Source of the DNA: Ashinkailepas kermadecensis
Taxonomy: Eukaryota; Arthropoda; Thecostraca; Neolepadidae
Direction of reading: 5' to 3'
Length of the DNA: 64,000 bases
NCBI GenBank assembly: GCA_034440615.1
Contig: JAOTOM010003679.1
Span: 112,531-176,530, forward strand
Shown: positions 1-11,530 of the stretch, piece after piece
Numbering within the stretch: position 1 is the first letter of the stretch
Layout: the number at the start of each line of letters is the position of its first letter
Translations under genes and position numbers: made by a program
The notes under the pieces: model-generated
Told to the model about the DNA's origin: nothing
What the model saw: the letters and a program-made list of their open reading frames with translations, nothing else
Database searches by the model: none

Positions 1-2100
1 GGTATGCGCATGGCGGCATCAGCTACAGACTACACAGGACAACGCGTTGTCGCCGACGCGGTCTCCGCCCTCGCCTCTCTCGCGATCAAGTCGGTGACAT
101 GGGAGAGGGTGCGTATCGCCACGGCCAGCGACCCTGACATGCACTCCTTGGCAACTCTAGTCGAGTCGGGCATCCCGGCGGACCGACAGACCATTCCAGT
201 ACCCCTCCGCGAGTACCACATGTTCCGTCACGAGCTTCGCACTATTGACGGCGCCGTGCTATTTAAGACTCGTATCGTCATCCCGCCATCTCTGAGGCAG
301 GAAGTACTGGCTGCCCTACACTCAGCCCATCAAGGTGTTACCTCCATGCTGTCGAGAGCTGAGGACTCAGTCTTCTGGCCTGGCATCACGCGGGACATCT
401 CGATGCGTGCGGGATGTGGCCACTGCAACCGCATGGCTCCGTCTCAGCCCAGTGCTCCACCCATTGCTCTGGTGTCCCCCATGTACCCATTCCAATGCGT
501 GTGTGCCGACTTCTTCCACTACAAAGGCTACAACTACCTGTTCATCGTTGACCGTTACTCCAACTGGCCCATCGTCGAGCGTTCGTCCTCTGGCACGGCT
601 GGGCTCGTGACCTGTCTCCGACGCACATTTGTCACTTTCGGAATTCCCGACGAGTTAGCCTCTGATGGCGGTCCAGAATTCACTTCAAACACACCTGCCA
701 ATTCCTCCGACACTGGGGCGTCCACCACCGGCTCTCTTCGGTGGCATTCCCACACAGCAACTGCCGGGCCGAAGTTGGCGTGAAGACGGTCAAACTGCTT
801 ATCACCGACAACACCGCCGCCAATGGCGACCTGGACACCGATGCCTTCCAGCGTGCGATGCTTCAATACCGGAACACGCCTGACAGGGACACCAAGCTGT
901 CCCCGGCGATGTGCGTCTTCGGCCGACCCATCCGAGATTTCATCCCCATCCTTCCCGGGCGCTATCTGCCGCACGACACCTGGCGCGGCACACTGGCCTC
1001 CCGAGAAGACGCCCTGCGGAACAGACACATGCAGGACGCGGAGCGCTGGTCGGAGCACACCCGGCGCCTCCCTCCGCTCGCGGTCGGCGACCGCGTCCGA
1101 CTCCAAAACCAAATCGGTTCCGAACCACTCAAATGGGACACAACTGGCCTCGTCATAGAGGTCAGACAACACGATCAGTACGCCATACGAGTCGACGGCT
1201 CCGGACGGGTCACACTGAGGAACATACAATTCCTCCGCAAGTACATCCCCGCCATGACACCACCCCCGCGTCTATGCCTGGATCCAGACCTGCGACGCAT
1301 CATCCCAGCCTATATCCCCATGGACGACGACCCCGCCTGTAATCAGCGTCTGACCTCGCCACGATTCAAACGCCTGGCCACGACCCCGATACGGCCCCCG
1401 ACACCACCGCCCATCCGCGCTCCTGATGCTGATGTGGGCTCTCCTCCACCCACTTGCGACCCTCCGGCTGACCCCGCCTGCGCATCTCCGAAACCACCAA
1501 CGCCGAGCGACCTCTCACCAGAGCGCACGGCCTCGACACCGAGATCTCCTACTTCAGCGCCGGTCTCGCCACTCGCGCCGCCAACACCGGGTCCACCGCG
1601 AGCACCTGGCCCACCTCCCGCGCCAGCACCTGACCCATCTCTCGCGCCACCGGCAACTCGACGCTCGACTCGTGCAACTTGCCGGCCGGCCTGGTGTCGC
1701 GACTTTGAGATGTAATGAGTTCACCGCGTATCGAGTTCAGTTCACCGTGTATTTGACGTATGTCAGTGCAGTTTGCGAAGGACTGAGATTCAAGCGTACC
1801 TCGTTCTGTTTTGGCCGCCGCCCATAACGGTTTATCCGTGCACTTCCTTCGTATGCGTGTGCGAATCTCGAATCCGTACCTGTGTCGGCATCTATGTAGC
1901 TATCTCGCCGTCCCGTCAATTGTGTTCCTTAGGCTTAAGTTGGAACTTTACATTATGTTTCATCATTCTACGGCTAGCATGCCCATTATCGGCGCGTAGA
2001 CTTAGGGGGGGGATAGATGGTAATGATACGTGCCCATAACGTGACCTGTCTGTTCCCGATATGAGTATGAACATTGTTAATAAATAAGTAGACAAAGAGT
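1..2100 (+). mobile_element. Ty3/gypsy LTR retrotransposon, 3' part
   Basis: The window opens inside a Ty3/gypsy-type pol gene (integrase, see next entry). The coding part ends at 1715. It is followed by about 385 bases with no open frame, containing a purine-rich G run at about 2005-2015 that could be the polypurine tract, and an AATAAA at about 2079. I could not define LTR borders because the 5' end of the element lies outside the window. The assignment to Ty3/gypsy rests on the integrase architecture; the 3' boundary is an inference. Confidence 0.6.
4..1715 (+). pseudogene. Ty3/gypsy integrase (pol C-terminus), one frameshift
   Basis: The first frame (4-783) carries an N-terminal HHCC zinc-binding module (H-H in LHSAHQG, then CGHC about 30 residues on) and the first two catalytic acidic residues of an integrase core (D in CVCADFF, D in [10 protein letters not shown]). 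The reading frame then breaks near 680-695. The continuation, including the catalytic E in NCRAEVGVK, lies in the frame of 741-1715, and in-frame integrase-like sequence can be followed back to about 690. The C-terminal part shows an SH3-like region (VGDRVRLQN, then [11 protein letters not shown]) and a long proline-rich tail ending at the TAA-type stop at 1713-1715. The single indel and the missing upstream pol make this a damaged copy, though a sequencing error is possible. Confidence 0.8.
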
Positions 2101-2120
2101 GTTCTCATCTAGATACAAAC

Positions 2121-2640
2121 TTGTGTTTCCATCAACACATTGCTGGTATAGTACAGAAAGCTGGAAGTCTGGCCAGCAACCTACCAAGTTCTACATTGTG
2201 TCGTTCTCCTGAATTTATGAGAACCCTATACATTACTCACGTCAGGCCTCTTTTGGAGTTTGCATCGTGTGTTTGGAATACAGGTTACATAGGTGATTTA
2301 AGGAGACTAGAATCAGTACAGAGAAGGTGGACACGAAACATAGAAGGTCTGGATTATGGTGCCAGATTACGGAAACTAGGTCCGTACTCGGTGAAAGGTA
2401 GACTGATTCGAGCAGACGTCAAATGTTGGAAGATTTTTCATGGCTATTCTGCCATTAAGATCCCCGACATGTTAACACATGTGGACACTCAATGAAATTG
2501 GCTCACAGGCATGCATCAGTGGATTGTAGGAAGATATTTTTTAGCCTAAGATGCTGTGCCACCTGGAACTCATTGCCTGATGATGTAGTAGCCTTAACTA
2601 ACCTGGGTGCATTTAAAGCTGCACTGCACTCAAATATCTG
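2121..2640 (+). pseudogene. LINE reverse transcriptase C-terminal fragment
   Basis: The open stretch 2121-2495 reads like the thumb/C-terminal segment of a non-LTR retrotransposon RT: a motif THVRPLLEFASCVWN followed by LESVQRRWTRNIEG and a cysteine/tryptophan-bearing stretch. In-frame-like sequence (CCATWNSLPDDVV) continues in another frame at about 2550-2590. The fingers and palm with the catalytic YADD are absent, so this is a 5'-truncated copy with at least one frameshift. Placement in a clade (CR1/Jockey-like) is only a guess. Confidence 0.6.
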
Positions 2641-5600
2641 CACATTGTTGTACGAATATACTGAATAGATTAACCATGATAATATACTAATCAAGCTTGA
2701 AGAGTAGCTTTACTTCTCTATATTCACAATATAGAGATCTCTATATATCTCTATATTCAATCTCTGTATTCAATCTCTATATTCTCTATTTCAGAAATCT
2801 TGACTGACAACAAAATATTAGCAGATGTAGTGGCTACTCTAAGCATACAAATTCTGCTTAAGGTACACTTTCCAGCTCCTGTGTCTTGGCCTGTCTATCT
2901 GATAACCATATCTTTCTTTAATCTAGGGGACTGGCATACCTGCAGATACGGGCTCCCCTTGATCTAGTATATGGGTATATGGGGAGCCAACCAGGTGAGA
3001 GAACCAGGTGAGAGATGTTCTTTTTGTCTATATGATGAACCAGGCAATCTCCCTTCCCTTTTGGTTGTGCAACATAGCTTGCTGCATGGTTTATTCATCC
3101 TCCAATAGATGCTGCACAATAGGATTCATTGGGCTTTTGCAACAGAAAGTAAGTATATCAATCAATAAAGAATACCAGCACCGTTACGTGCAAGATTGTA
3201 GCAAGCAACCGAAAATGCCAGTGCTTTCCATATATCAGTTGGGGAAACAGTGGTTTTATATTCAAGTTTTGGAAATTGCTTCCATAATTAGGAACCCCAT
3301 TTTCCAAAAATGGGAATGCTGGTGTGTCAGTGTTCCCATTTTTGGAAGCTATTACATCATCACTGCACTCAAATCAATTTTAGCATGAATTAAAGAAAAA
3401 TCGCTTGTTGTAGCTGATTGCATCTATATGGTAGCACCTTATTATATCAGTTGGACTTTGCACCCAAGGAAACACTAGTTGAAGTATATTTTCAATGTTT
3501 TTTTTTAAAGTCACCTACAGTGTATCAGGGAAATATCTCCAGTTGAAGTAGGTTAATATGTTGTTATTTTAATCATTGTTCACCCTGTTTTTGTTTTAAA
3601 CTTGTATTTTATCCACAAAATACACTCTTTGCGTAATCCAACAAATCCAATAGTTCAAGTGCAGCCATTTATAAAAACAAGGATTCTGAAGCCATGAGGA
3701 AGTGTGTCCAGTGGCATGGTTGAGGTTGTCATGGTGAGTTGGATTTTGGGGCATGGTGACTTGGATTTTGTCTTAATGGTTGTAATTGTCAAATGTTAAA
3801 TGTGTAATCAAATGTCAAAACATAGGAACAAATAAATGAACAATGGATGGCACCACCTGGCAGTGACTTGTGATAATCAGCACTGTTTTGTCTCTCATAA
3901 CTCAATTGAGAAATGAGCTTTCCTTTCACTGTTGGTCTCAGTACAAGGCTAGCCATATGAAAAACAAACACAAATACTTCACACTTCACCCTCAGCTCAG
4001 ATCACATACCTACCTACACGGCCAATTTCCTATGTAATACGATTGGTTGGTTATTTGGGTTTAGGGGAGCATCAACTGTGTTGGTCATATAGTGCCCATC
4101 CTATGTAATATGAATGCAACTCTGCTACTGCACATGCCACAGTTGGATGTGATAGTGGTGTGCAAAGCAAAGGATTAGTCAAGGTCTTGTGTTTGCAGTA
4201 TGATACTGTTTACCATGTGTTCAAGGTTGCTAATGGTTATGACGTCATATAAAAAATACCTTGCAATGATTGGTTGACAGACAGATTTTGTAACAGAAAA
4301 CACTAACACAGCCAATTTCTGACCAGCGGCCTCCTGAACTCGGGAGGACGTCTCTTAAAACTAAAATTTCCCACTATATGGGTGGCAAGAACAAAGGTTT
4401 TCAGAGACATGGCCTCAGTGCCAAAGAACGTTGTACTCAGTGTGCATGTGCACCATCTTGCAAGTGCTGTTGACACGTTGTCTGCAATTCCGGTGGTTGA
4501 GATTGATAGTAGTGTGTGAAGCTGTCATTGTGGTCTGGCTGCTGACTGCTACAAAAAGTGGCTAGTTTGAGCGGTGACCATAAGTGGATTACCCAGCATT
4601 TTTTTGGTGTCATTCCGTTTGTTTTATTGATCTTTGTTCCCACATTTGTGTTGGAGTACATGTGAAGCCCATCCTATCCAGTATGAACCCAGAGTGCAAA
4701 AATGTTTTCAGAGATAAAATATCTTAAGAAGTGCCATAATTCCCACCCTGCTCACTGGGACAATGACTGTAAGGGTTGTTTTTATAAAAATGCATATCAT
4801 CCTATGAATTGCAACTGATGGGTTCAGTGTTAGTGTCCAATGATACGTCGGCATCGGAAATAACAGCATAAACGTACAGGCAGCGACAAGCGCTAAAATG
4901 AGGCGAGTGTGGCGCAAAATAACACACGTGGGTTAACTGTAGTACCTAAGTACCACGCGTTCTCTTTTACACAGCAACCTAGATTTCCTACGACAGCCAC
5001 GTACGCGGAAATGCCGCTATTGTTTCACTTTTGATGACATGCATTGCAAAATGGCTGACATTTCTAGCGAGAACCGGTCAGGACACATTTGCGCTCGCAC
5101 TTGCCTGAAGCCGCGATTCCATCCCCTCGGCGGGATATTATCAGTATTGCTTGAAACTTCGCATAATCATAATCAGTAATATATCAGAACATGTATGTTT
5201 TGACGGTGCATTATTTCACAAACCAGAGGCACTATTGTCATTCGAGAACACGCTAGATTCACCGACAACCTCTCCGACAAACAGCACCACGAGACACGCA
5301 AGGACACGGTCACGTAGAGGAGAATCCGTCAATTCCTTTTTCTGTGTCCACCATCGGTTGACGTCACAAATTCCTCATCCTTGATACGAACCTACAATGA
5401 TTGGAGGAAACGAACTGATCCGTGTCCTGCCCACCTAGAGCAATCTAGGAATTTATCGACCGCAGGTAAAATTAAGGCAATGCAATTGATTGACCAATCG
5501 CAGGGGCAGGCCCATAAACTTTGATGGGGTAGGGCGCACTCGTCTGGAGGGGTACCATTTCCTCGGATGGGCGCCGCGTTCCTTCTTCCCATGAAAATTC

Positions 5601-5838
5601 GTTGAGCGGTGGCAGGGTCCACCGGTTTGACGAGTTGTTTTGCAAATAAATACAACTCAGCCTTCTCGGGCGTTTCGCCACATTTATTGCAGCTTATCCA
5701 ACGACTCCTCTCTACACCAAGGCTAAACATTTTTTTTGACATCATACGGAATACATCTCATCGCATCCCCGATTGGCAAGATATCACGCGTACACAATTT
5801 TCTTATTGTGAAAATTGAAGGTCTGAAGAAGGTCCCAG
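2641..5838. other. Non-coding interval, no gene recognised
   Basis: AT-rich up to about 4900, then more GC-rich and CpG-bearing from about 4900 to 5840. No reading frame here resembles a known protein with confidence. A short retroposon tail with target-site duplication sits at 4028-4110. A small ATG frame in good context starts at 5050, and a minus-strand frame containing CNKC lies within 5392-5745; neither is convincing (see rejected items). Confidence 0.4.
4028..4110 (-). repeat. Short retroposon tail with 12-bp target duplication
   Basis: About 59 bases (4040-4098) that on the minus strand end in the tail AATAACCAACCAAT. They are flanked by the direct repeat TCCTATGTAATA at 4028-4039 and 4099-4110. 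The same body recurs at 33467-33524, 34933-34990 and 55668-55726. The direct repeats are seen directly; retroposition of a 5'-truncated SINE or LINE tail is the inference. Confidence 0.7.
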
Positions 5839-6711
5839 TGTGACGGTCGCTAGCGGCGAGACCGGTAGCCACCTTGTGGTGTGAATGCTTCACAGGTTAG
5901 TGTGTGTGCGAGCGGAGCAGTGCTGCCCGTGCTGCCTAACTGGGCGAGCAGGATGGTTGGTTGCGTTGTAGCGGATGCGCATCCACCGGCCAACTGAGAA
6001 CTTGGAGCCACAGCTGAGCGCGCGCCCGCCATCTGGCGGTTATAAACTAGTCATACGTAGTACGCGCGGTTAGTTCACCCTCGTGCCGCAAGATGGCAGT
6101 GTACTTATCGTACTTAGCCAGGTACGTTTCACCTTGTCTCTCCGCTCATCTGCTATGCTCTGTGTTCAATAGCCATCTGACATAATAGCCTTCCACTTCG
6201 CTAAACCGACTTACCTGTGCGCTTAACTCCCCTGCATTTGCTTCTCCGTATCTACATACTTTAATGTCGTAACTTAGACCAACTGTATCTGCTATTGGGC
6301 ATGGATTCTCGCCATGCCAACTCAATAGATCAGTCTTCTAGTACCCAGACCCAGCGAGCGGTTTTACTGGGCACTCCGGGGCAGCGTTGGCGACACGACA
6401 CCGCAACGGAATCCTATTTCTCTTCTTCCTCTATCCTAAGGAGGTTGACCGCACTTCGGTGAAGGTTGGGTCAGACCCTGCACTTCACAGGTGTAAATTG
6501 GCAACAATACCTCCCTGGCTCTATTATAGCCAGCCTGACCATTATCACTACGCCTCTACTCCCTGGTGGCCTTCCCAAATCCTTCAAGCCTATCCACGCA
6601 CCTAGGCGCTACAGCGTGTGCTCTTGAAGGATACTGGATAAGCTAAGTTACGCAGTGATACCGAGTAGTGTGGTTTGCTTATGAAGATTGAAGAATACAC
6701 GACACGCTACA
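5839..6711 (+). repeat. 5' LTR of the nested gypsy-type element
   Basis: The start is TGTGACGG at 5839, matched by the start of the 3' LTR at 11420. The end is the CA at 6710-6711, directly before a primer-binding site. About 873 bases, typical LTR size. Start and end dinucleotides TG...CA fit. The left flank has no checked target duplication because the right LTR is incomplete. Confidence 0.5.
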
Positions 6712-6727
6712 TGGTGTCAGAAGCGGG
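6712..6727 (+). other. tRNA-Leu-type primer-binding site
   Basis: TGGTGTCAGAAGCGGG begins immediately after the LTR end. It is complementary, with one mismatch, to the 3' end of a eukaryotic tRNA-Leu (…CCCACTTCTGACA plus CCA). A PBS directly after a CA-ending LTR is the expected arrangement for minus-strand priming of an LTR retrotransposon. Confidence 0.7.
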
Positions 6728-6792
6728 ATCATTCAGGTTGCATTCCGAACCCCCAGCCAGTTTGATTTATCCGCACCGGCACTGGGGTCAGC

Positions 6793-7565
6793 ATGGCGGA
6801 CCTACCCTCGGGACTGGGAATACCACATGCCGACGACTGAACTCACGTCCAAGCCGGCCTCGGTGCAAGTCTCGGTATTCTTCAATTGTGCCGTGCGGAA
6901 CGAACAAGACGTCGCCGTCCACTTTCCCAACTGGGAATCCGCTGATTGCCGACCATGCCTTCTGCAGTGCTTCCAAGACTACTGCATTCCGCGCCAAAAC
7001 CTCATCATGAAGCAATTAAAGTTTTGCCAGCGCCAGCAACAACCGACTGTATCAGCGAGTCAGTTCGTATCGGCGCTGCGCTTACTCGCAGGAACGTGTT
7101 CATTCCCCGATACGGACAACATGTTACGGGACCGTGTCTTCATGGGGATTAGAGACAGCGAAGTATAAAATGCCCTAGCTGAAGCGAGCGGACCTGAAGT
7201 TGCAAGATGCCACGAGCATTGCGCTCTCTGGGGAAGCAGCCGGTCGTGACCTGCACATGATGGGAGACGCCGACGTTGCCGCCGTAGCCCAGAGTCGGGC
7301 GACAGGTGCCAGTGTGCTTGAAGAGGTGCAAATTCTGAAGTCTGGTCCGTCTCTTGGCAGATTCCTACTTGTGACCTTGGGTGAGCGGCGTCGGAAGTGC
7401 GGGGAGGCCAGCCACTTCGCAGTGAAGTGTGCCGCCATGCAGCAGTGCCGGCACCTGCACTGTGCGGTCGTGCCGATCTTGCCCCGTGTCCTTGCCGGCG
7501 CCATTGTTCCCACCCAACGCCTCCCGCCGGATTTCCGGGTGGCCGTCAACCACCCACAGCAGCCA
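6793..7565 (+). pseudogene. gag remnant of LTR retrotransposon
   Basis: A start M-A-D-L-P at 6793 is followed by a frameshift near 6830. The frame 6827-7168 then carries a capsid-like segment ending MLRDRVFMGIRDSEV, a pattern typical of Ty3/gypsy Gag. A stop (TAA) follows. After further frame changes, the frame from about 7193 holds LQDATSIALSGEAAGRD, typical of the capsid C-terminus, and a degenerate zinc knuckle RKCGEASHFAVKC in which the first cysteine of a CCHC finger is lost. At least three lesions; not functional. Confidence 0.65.
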
Positions 7566-9932
7566 CTAGGTGGCAACAGCTATATTTGTAGTTGCGAAGT
7601 TAACAAACCAATTCCATAAAATGGATAACAATTTGGTTTGAGTCAAATTACGGTCAGATACAGATAACACTACATAAACATGAGCAAAACTGGAAGCAGC
7701 AAAGAACAGCATACCGATTAAACACCGAACAGGTGCAGTCAATTTCAAAGACGTCGTTGTTAAACATCGCGATGAATTCGCCCCGTGTCCGAGAAGCAGA
7801 AGTGGCCGGCGGCAGTAGGTTTCAGGACGAGGCTGCCCGGAAGGAGAAAGCTCTGTGCTCTGTGACATGCTGAGGCAGAAAGACGGTGGCTCCAGTGCCC
7901 CAGCCACCGTCGCAGGGGTAGAGCGCCGGGAGACATCCGACAGCCGCCTGAACAGAGAACGGATTTCCTCAGGGGCCCGCGGATCATTCACGGCTCTAAA
8001 CACGGCGATGTTATTGAGGTGGGTGACGAGGTCACGGACATCACGCCAGCCCAGCGTTGCTACATTCGGCAAGATATGATCACGACGGCGATCCCCAGAG
8101 ACGATCCTAACTCTGAATTTCATCGCCTTCTGCACTCTTCCGAAGTGACATCGGGCAGCCCCGCCCCAAATGGTGAGGCAGTATAGGATGTGTGGGAAGA
8201 CGTGGGACTGAATCAAGAGTTTGCGTGCTTCGGGTGTGAGATGGTGACGGATTTTGTGGAGACAGAACAAGATGGAGTTGCACTTTTTGACAGCGTGGGA
8301 TGTGTGCTCCTCCCAGGATAGGATGCAGTCGATGAAGACCCTCAGCATCTTCACGAATGACAAGGGGGTTAGTACGTGACTGCCAATGTTGAGTTGGTAG
8401 GATGTGGCTTTCTTGAGGGATTGGGCCGTGTCGAGAAGGAGTAGGGTAGTTTTAGTGGCGTTCATCTTTAGGGAATTTGATGTTAAGTAGGACTGAATAG
8501 CAACGCCGGGATTTCAGAACGGGTAGGTCATCACATCAGGATGTGCAGAGTCTAGCAACTGGGTGTCATCGGCATATGATACTAGATCTCCATATGGAAG
8601 GTGCGTTAGCAAGTCATTCGTGAAGATGCTAAAGAGCAAGGAACCGACCAGGGATCCCTGAGGAACACCATGGGATAGCGGAAGGGCTAAAGAGACTCCC
8701 TTTAACACCTGCCGCCGGTCAGTAAGGTAGCAATGGAACCACCTTGCATCGACGCCATGCCACTGCAGCTTTCGCAGGAAGACACCATGGTCGACGCTGT
8801 CGAATGCTTTGCTCAGATCGATGGAGATGACCGAAGCGATGTGACCAGTGTCAACACGACGTGTGATTCACTCGACAGCGACGACCAGGGTGTCCTCTGT
8901 CGAATGACATGGCCTGTAGGCATACTGGGAGGAGACAAGGATGCGATTAGTGACTAGATAAACGGACAGCTGGGTACATAGTACTTTTTCACTAAACTTG
9001 GATAATACTAGCAAAATATGTATTGGACGAAAGTTGCTGGCGACATGGCGAGGTCCTGATATGTGAAGTGGAACAACGGAGGCAGTTTCCACGAGACAGG
9101 GAGCACGCAAGAGACGACAGAAGTGTTAATAAGGTGACGTAGGTGAGACTTGATAACAGGAAATCATTTGCGGAGAGAGTGCAGTGGTACGCCATCGACG
9201 CCAACCGCTCTCGACGAAGACAGGTCGCCGATGTCTCTAAATAGTTCAGGCAGAGTCTCCAGGTGCAGCCGGAGGCCGGTGGTAGTCACACAAGGTGGTC
9301 ACGGTGGGATGGGGGGGGGGAATACGGAGACATTGCCGCGAGATCAGCGGCAATGTGTGGGTCCACGGAGGAAAAGTAACGATTAAGTTCGTCTGCCACC
9401 ATCGCCGCCGGGCCCCTCGCGGCCCCCTCCCCTCCCCCGGCCGGTCGGAGCGCAAAGTCTCTGATATAGCGCCAGAAATTGGCACGGTCTGTCAGCATTT
9501 GCGCACACACAAAGACAGTCCTGGTTTTTGCGAACACAGATTTCACTCGGTTATGCAGCCTCCGGTAAATTACCAAGTCATATTCGGTGCCATAACTACG
9601 CCAAGACTCGTGAGCCTGGTCGCGCTCACGCATGAGCTGCAGCAGGTCCGGACTGTCACCCACCAACGGGCATTATGCCCGGCGAGGGTGGACACGGTCT
9701 TGAGCGGACAGTGCACGTTCACCGCCACCTGCCACAAGCGCATAAACTCCTTCAGTTTCGCGTCCACCTCCGCTGCCCGGCCCATGCTGCTCCAGTCCGC
9801 CTGCAAGAAATTAATGCACAAAGTGTCCCAGTTAATCTTGCGCCACGGGCGAGAGGTGAAGGACGCCCGGCAACATTGCAGTCCGCTCAAGGGCACACGC
9901 ACAATGATTGTTTGATGGTCAACAATCGGCAC
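7566..9932 (-). pseudogene. LINE ORF2 remnant (linker, RT, C-terminal domain)
   Basis: Reading 5' to 3' on the minus strand: 9932-9570 and 9666-9286 give a linker region (a tryptophan-rich stretch, then VADELNRYFSSVD). 9110-8868 has the RT motif VASNFRPIHIL. 8708-8514 has HGVPQGSLVGSLLF and the catalytic box YADD. 8465-7566 holds the RT thumb and C-terminal segment (HVFPHILYCLTIWGGA). These segments sit in different frames with intervening stops, so the gene is dead. The motif order is standard for Jockey/CR1-like LINEs; the clade is not resolved. Confidence 0.75.
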
Positions 9933-10130
9933 GGGCGGCAGCTAAATGGCCGACTCCAAATACGGAACATTGGTGATAATATGCTCCAGCAGTGTTGCCG
10001 TCGGCCTTAGATGGGTCGACAGCCGGACAAGCTGAAAGAGGCATGTGGTCGCCGCCGAGGGGGCACCACCAGAACCTGCCACCAGCACGCTCCACCAGGA
10101 CGACTTGATAACGTCTCTATGAACGAGCAT
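7566..10130 (-). mobile_element. LINE (non-LTR retrotransposon), antisense, nested
   Basis: Pieces of a single LINE polyprotein follow each other in order on the minus strand, from the linker after the endonuclease (about 9932) to the RT C-terminus (about 7566). It separates the gag and protease remnants of the host LTR element, so it inserted into that element in opposite orientation. The 5' endonuclease domain was not seen. Exact borders are not visible. Confidence 0.7.
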
Positions 10131-10177
10131 GTACCGGTCACGGAAGACCTAAGTGGGAAAAACTAAAACCGTGGATC

Positions 10178-10492
10178 GTGATTCAACAATATGGCGGTGC
10201 TCTTATGCGTACAGCAGGCCGCGTAACATTGACTATGGTGAACCTGACATCCCTGAAAACGTGTGCCGTACAGTGCAAAGTGGTGTCGGGAGCAGCTGTT
10301 CCCATACTCAGTTTGCGTAGATCGGTTCAGCTAGGATTAATCGACGCCCGAGACTGTGACCCTCTAGACTACGTCATTGTGACGCCATCCCCATCTCGCC
10401 GGAGTAGCAGCACCAAATGGACACCGGCGAGTTGTTCGGTCCGAGGGCCGACGGAGCGACAAATAGCCGGGTCACCCGACGGGGAAATCTGA
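10178..10492 (+). pseudogene. Retropepsin-like (protease) remnant
   Basis: A frame 10178-10492 whose first 65-70 residues look like the C-terminal half of a Ty3/gypsy protease: a strand-rich region, then VPILSLRRSVQLGLI, resembling the P-I-L-G-x-(D/R)-x-x-x-x-L-G-L motif. The N-terminal active-site DTG is not present; it may have been lost at the LINE junction near 10130-10170. It continues the same strand and element as the gag remnant at 6793. Confidence 0.5.
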
Positions 10493-10643
10493 ACCCCCAG
10501 TATCCCACGGCCGTACAAGACGACATGCTTCGATAAGTGTTTCGCCATGCGCTCTATCATGACAGGAAAGAAGCACCTGTCCCCACTCCAGCCCGGTCAG
10601 TCAGTACGTACGCGGCTGACATGGCAGCCCACTTAGGTCCCCA

Positions 10644-10670
10644 GTGTGTGTGTGTGTGTGTGTGTGTGTG
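10644..10670. repeat. (GT)n microsatellite
   Basis: About 13 perfect GT units inside the decayed LTR element. Confidence 0.9.
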
Positions 10671-10723
10671 CATGAGTTCTGCGGACCTTCGCTCCTATTG
10701 GGTATGTGTACAGGCCATAGGGC

Positions 10724-11035
10724 GTGACGTATCGTAGGATTCGTCGCCAGCTGCTTACAACAAATAACCCCCAACCAGCCCAGGAGGATGCTGCTGGTGC
10801 TCAGCTCCCTTCCTCCCGCCATGAGGAGCGACCGGAGGAGGGCCTTAATGTCGGCCCTCAGTCGGCACATGTGTCACCGGTACATCCCAGTTCCCACGCC
10901 CGGTCTGCCGACCCGGAGGTCTTTCCACCTGGTCCGCCCGCAGCCCTTGGGATCTCGCTTCCCCTTCTCACCCAGGGCCTCGCCGTTCCCAGGACTCACC
11001 TGTTCGCACGTCCGTCCACCTTCATATCTAGCTAA
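10724..11035 (+). pseudogene. Possible pol C-terminal proline-rich tail
   Basis: An open frame rich in P, S, R and A just before the polypurine tract. It is similar in composition to the integrase tail that ends at 1715 in the first element. There is no diagnostic motif, so this is only a positional guess. Confidence 0.2.
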
Positions 11036-11066
11036 CTATAACGTGCGATGGACTTTCCGATCGCCA

Positions 11067-11136
11067 TGTGTGTGTGTGTGTGTGTGTTTGTTTGTGTGCG
11101 TGTGTGTGTGTCTGTGTGTGTGTGTTGGTGTGTCTC
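11067..11136. repeat. Imperfect (GT)n tract
   Basis: About 70 bases of GT repeat with single TT, CG, CT and GG interruptions, between the pol-tail candidate and the polypurine tract. Confidence 0.85.
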
Positions 11137-11403
11137 GTGGAACGGAAACCCTCGCGACGAGAGTTGCCGAGACTGCGTTGCTTTGCTCCCGCCTTCGTTG
11201 CTGTGTAATGTCGTGTTGTTACCTACTCGTATGTGCTCGTCGCTTCGATGCCCATGTCTGCCTTCAGAGGCACACACAAGGTCATGTTGCGATGCTGTTC
11301 GTGCGATGTCATGCGTTTGGTCTTCCTCTTGTCGAAGAGGAAAGAATGATGTGAACCTGTAGCCATCTCGCGGTGGGACGCTGTTTGTAGTCTATCCTCG
11401 TTT

Positions 11404-11515
11404 CGGAAAGGAGAGGAGATATGGCGGTCGCTACCGGCGAGACCGGTAGCTGTCTAGCGGTGTGAATGTGCAATACAGTTTGGTGTGTAGCTGCTGGAGG
11501 GATCCCTGAAGGCTC
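11404..11515 (+). repeat. Polypurine tract and start of 3' LTR
   Basis: 11404-11419 is nearly all purine and adjoins T-A-T-G-G-C-G-G at 11420, which aligns with the 5' LTR start at 5839. Similarity covers the GGTCGCTA and GGCGAGACCGGTAG blocks and GGTGTGAATG, then fades by about 11515. The position is as expected for plus-strand priming. The LTR is truncated or very diverged. Confidence 0.5.
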
Positions 11516-11530
11516 AATGAATGAAAACAA

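Larger units (their letters stand above)
5839..11515 (+). mobile_element. Decayed LTR retrotransposon with nested LINE
   Basis: Order on the + strand: 5' LTR (5839-6711), primer-binding site (6712-6727), gag remnant (6793-about 7565), antisense LINE insertion (about 7566-10130), protease remnant (about 10178-10390), polypurine tract (11404-11419) and the first about 95 bases of a second LTR (11420-about 11515). Reverse transcriptase, RNase H and most of integrase are missing, so it is non-autonomous. Both LTR starts share a stretch beginning T(G/A)TG(A/G)CGGTCGCTA and running through GGCGAGACCGGTAG, but diverge after about 50 bases. The second LTR is therefore either truncated or from a diverged copy. 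Confidence 0.6.

Noticed and set aside
4708..4917. Minus-strand hydrophobic frame resembling a signal anchor
   Set aside because: It does not start with ATG (TTG), and no downstream domain follows.
5050..5179. ATG in good context (AAAATGGCTGAC) opening a 42-codon frame
   Set aside because: No recognisable protein, no clear donor; could equally be a YY1-like promoter motif. Not enough to call an exon.
5392..5745. Minus-strand frame with W-I-S-C-N-K-C, slightly like the start of an RNF212/Zip3-type RING protein
   Set aside because: Only one CxxC pair is visible, no further RING cysteines or histidines, and no clear splice donor; too weak.
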